From: Bacteriovoracaceae bacterium
GTDB lineage: Bacteria; Bdellovibrionota; UBA1018
Assembly: GCA_947500275.1 (NCBI GenBank)
Contig: CANMSW010000144.1
Coordinates: forward strand, 1-6,080
DNA length: 6,080 nucleotides
Reading direction: 5' to 3'
Part shown: positions 5,497-6,080 of the stretch, piece after piece
Position numbering within the stretch: position 1 is the first letter of the stretch
How the letters are laid out: every line of letters begins with the position of its first letter
Notes under the pieces: model-generated
What the model was told of the DNA's origin: nothing
Seen by the model: the letters and a program-made list of their open reading frames with translations, nothing else
The model's database searches: none
Position numbers and translations under genes: made by a program

Positions 5497-6018
5497 ATGT
5501 CAAAACGTGGTCGTCCGAAGGGTCGCTCAGCCGACTCTCGCTCATTTGGTCCGCTCGGGGACCTCATTCGCCAAAATCGCCTTGCCCGGGGACTCGGTCT
5601 CCTGGATGTGGCTCAAGCTTGTGGCTGCTCTGTGCAATTCATCTCGAATATCGAACATGGTCGCGCCCCACTCCCTTGGGAAAAGGCTCCCCTCTTGGCG
5701 CAAGCACTGGGAATATCGCTCGAGTCGCTTCAAGCGGCAAACTTGAGCGTTCGTTCAGACTTCAAAAGCTTCGTAGGCGCCCAAGAAGAAACCGCCACTG
5801 AAGCGCAGTTAAAAGGAAAAGCGTCTGGACTCGTTCGGGGAAAAGTCCTTCGCACTGGAAAAAAATCAACTCAGGCCCCCTCTTCACAAGCGCTCGCCAT
5901 GGCGATGGCCGTGAAAGACGCCGGGCTCCGGGAAATCATCGAGGCGTATCAACTGGCCGACACCTCGTCGCGAAAGCGCTTTGTGAAATCGGCGCTCAAA
6001 CTCCTCCAAGCGGAGTGA
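5497..6018 (+). CDS. XRE-family helix-turn-helix regulator with N-terminal AT-hook-like motif
   Basis: This 173-residue protein has a Cro/cI-type HTH at about 20-79: PLGDLIRQNRLARGLGLLDVA opens it (split here as PLGDLIRQNR at 19-28 and LLDVAQACGC at 35-44), and the recognition helix is SVQFISNIEHG (45-55), followed by LPWEKAPLLAQALGI (59-73). The N-terminus KRGRPKGR (3-10) has the Arg-Gly-Arg-Pro core of an AT-hook, which binds the minor groove of A/T-rich DNA. Residues 95-130 form a basic, Lys/Ser-rich linker; the last 35 residues are predicted helical and may dimerise or bind a partner. No ligand domain is recognisable. The ATG has no Shine-Dalgarno (the bases before it are pyrimidine-rich), so a leaderless or short-leader mRNA is possible. 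It is divergent from the MBL gene. Confidence 0.87.
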   Translation: MSKRGRPKGRSADSRSFGPLGDLIRQNRLARGLGLLDVAQACGCSVQFISNIEHGRAPLPWEKAPLLAQALGISLESLQAANLSVRSDFKSFVGAQEETATEAQLKGKASGLVRGKVLRTGKKSTQAPSSQALAMAMAVKDAGLREIIEAYQLADTSSRKRFVKSALKLLQAE

Positions 6019-6035
6019 GCTGTTCCCCTCAAATG

Positions 6036-6069
6036 AAAAAGGCCAAGCTCCCGCAAAGGAGCTCGGCCT
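6036..6069 (-). terminator. Rho-independent terminator on the minus strand
   Basis: AGGCC (6040-6044) pairs with GGCCT (6065-6069), and AGCTCC (6046-6051) with GGAGCT (6058-6063), separated by one A-C mismatch and a six-base loop. Read on the minus strand the stem is followed by TTTTT (6040-6036), the canonical layout. On the plus strand no T-run follows. It therefore ends a minus-strand gene entering from the right, and may also stop the XRE transcript. Confidence 0.75.
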
Positions 6070-6080
6070 AGAATCCTGAA

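Noticed and set aside
1..6080. Apparent excess of TCGCGA (at 31, 381, 631, 1121, 1220, 4116, 4510, 5968).
   Set aside because: Eight copies seem more than expected, but they lie within genes and can arise from frequent CGC-GAA and CTC-GCG codon pairs; a genome-wide count is needed.
1..6080. CRISPR arrays, tRNA or rRNA genes, insertion sequences.
   Set aside because: No regularly spaced direct repeats, cloverleaf patterns, transposase frames or terminal inverted repeats were found.

Overview
The window is a compact stretch of bacterial chromosome, with no sign of prophage, insertion sequence or CRISPR. A SrkA-type stress kinase, an exported LAS-type murein endopeptidase and KGG-repeat protein suggest a Gram-negative host. 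The general style (short HNH protein, KGG protein, Pro/Ser/acidic tails) recalls Bdellovibrionota or another former deltaproteobacterial lineage, but this is an impression. GC looks to be in the mid-50s percent by eye.

Layout from left to right. (1) 2-658 (+) is the 3' part of a fumarase/aspartase superfamily lyase. (2) 655-3741 (-) is a tightly packed three-gene unit, transcribed right to left: a small HNH nuclease (3361-3741), a SrkA/RdoA-type kinase (2117-3364) and a secreted MepA-like peptidase (655-2127). The first junction is a 4-nt ATGA overlap and the second an 11-nt overlap with a strong Shine-Dalgarno. The peptidase and the lyase converge so closely that one TTAA supplies both stop codons. 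(3) 3876-4319 (+) is a hydrophilic KGG-repeat stress protein, divergent from the HNH gene across 134 nt that contain a run of nine C/G. (4) 4398-5387 (-) is an RNase Z-like metallo-beta-lactamase-fold hydrolase, separated from the KGG gene by a long inverted repeat. (5) 5497-6018 (+) is an XRE-type regulator with an N-terminal AT-hook-like motif, divergent from the hydrolase across an AT-rich 109-nt region with a small palindrome placed like an operator. (6) 6040-6069 is a hairpin whose U-tract lies on the minus strand, implying a minus-strand gene just beyond the right edge.

How the genes may work together: the kinase family protects cells under envelope and oxidative stress, the peptidase would cut peptidoglycan cross-links in the periplasm, and KGG proteins are linked to general stress. 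The left two thirds can therefore be read as a stress/envelope neighbourhood; this is inference from families and gene order. No clearly new multi-gene system is visible. The most unusual points are the HNH-SrkA-MepA overlap unit, the G9 tract ahead of it, and the AT-hook/XRE regulator facing the hydrolase gene.
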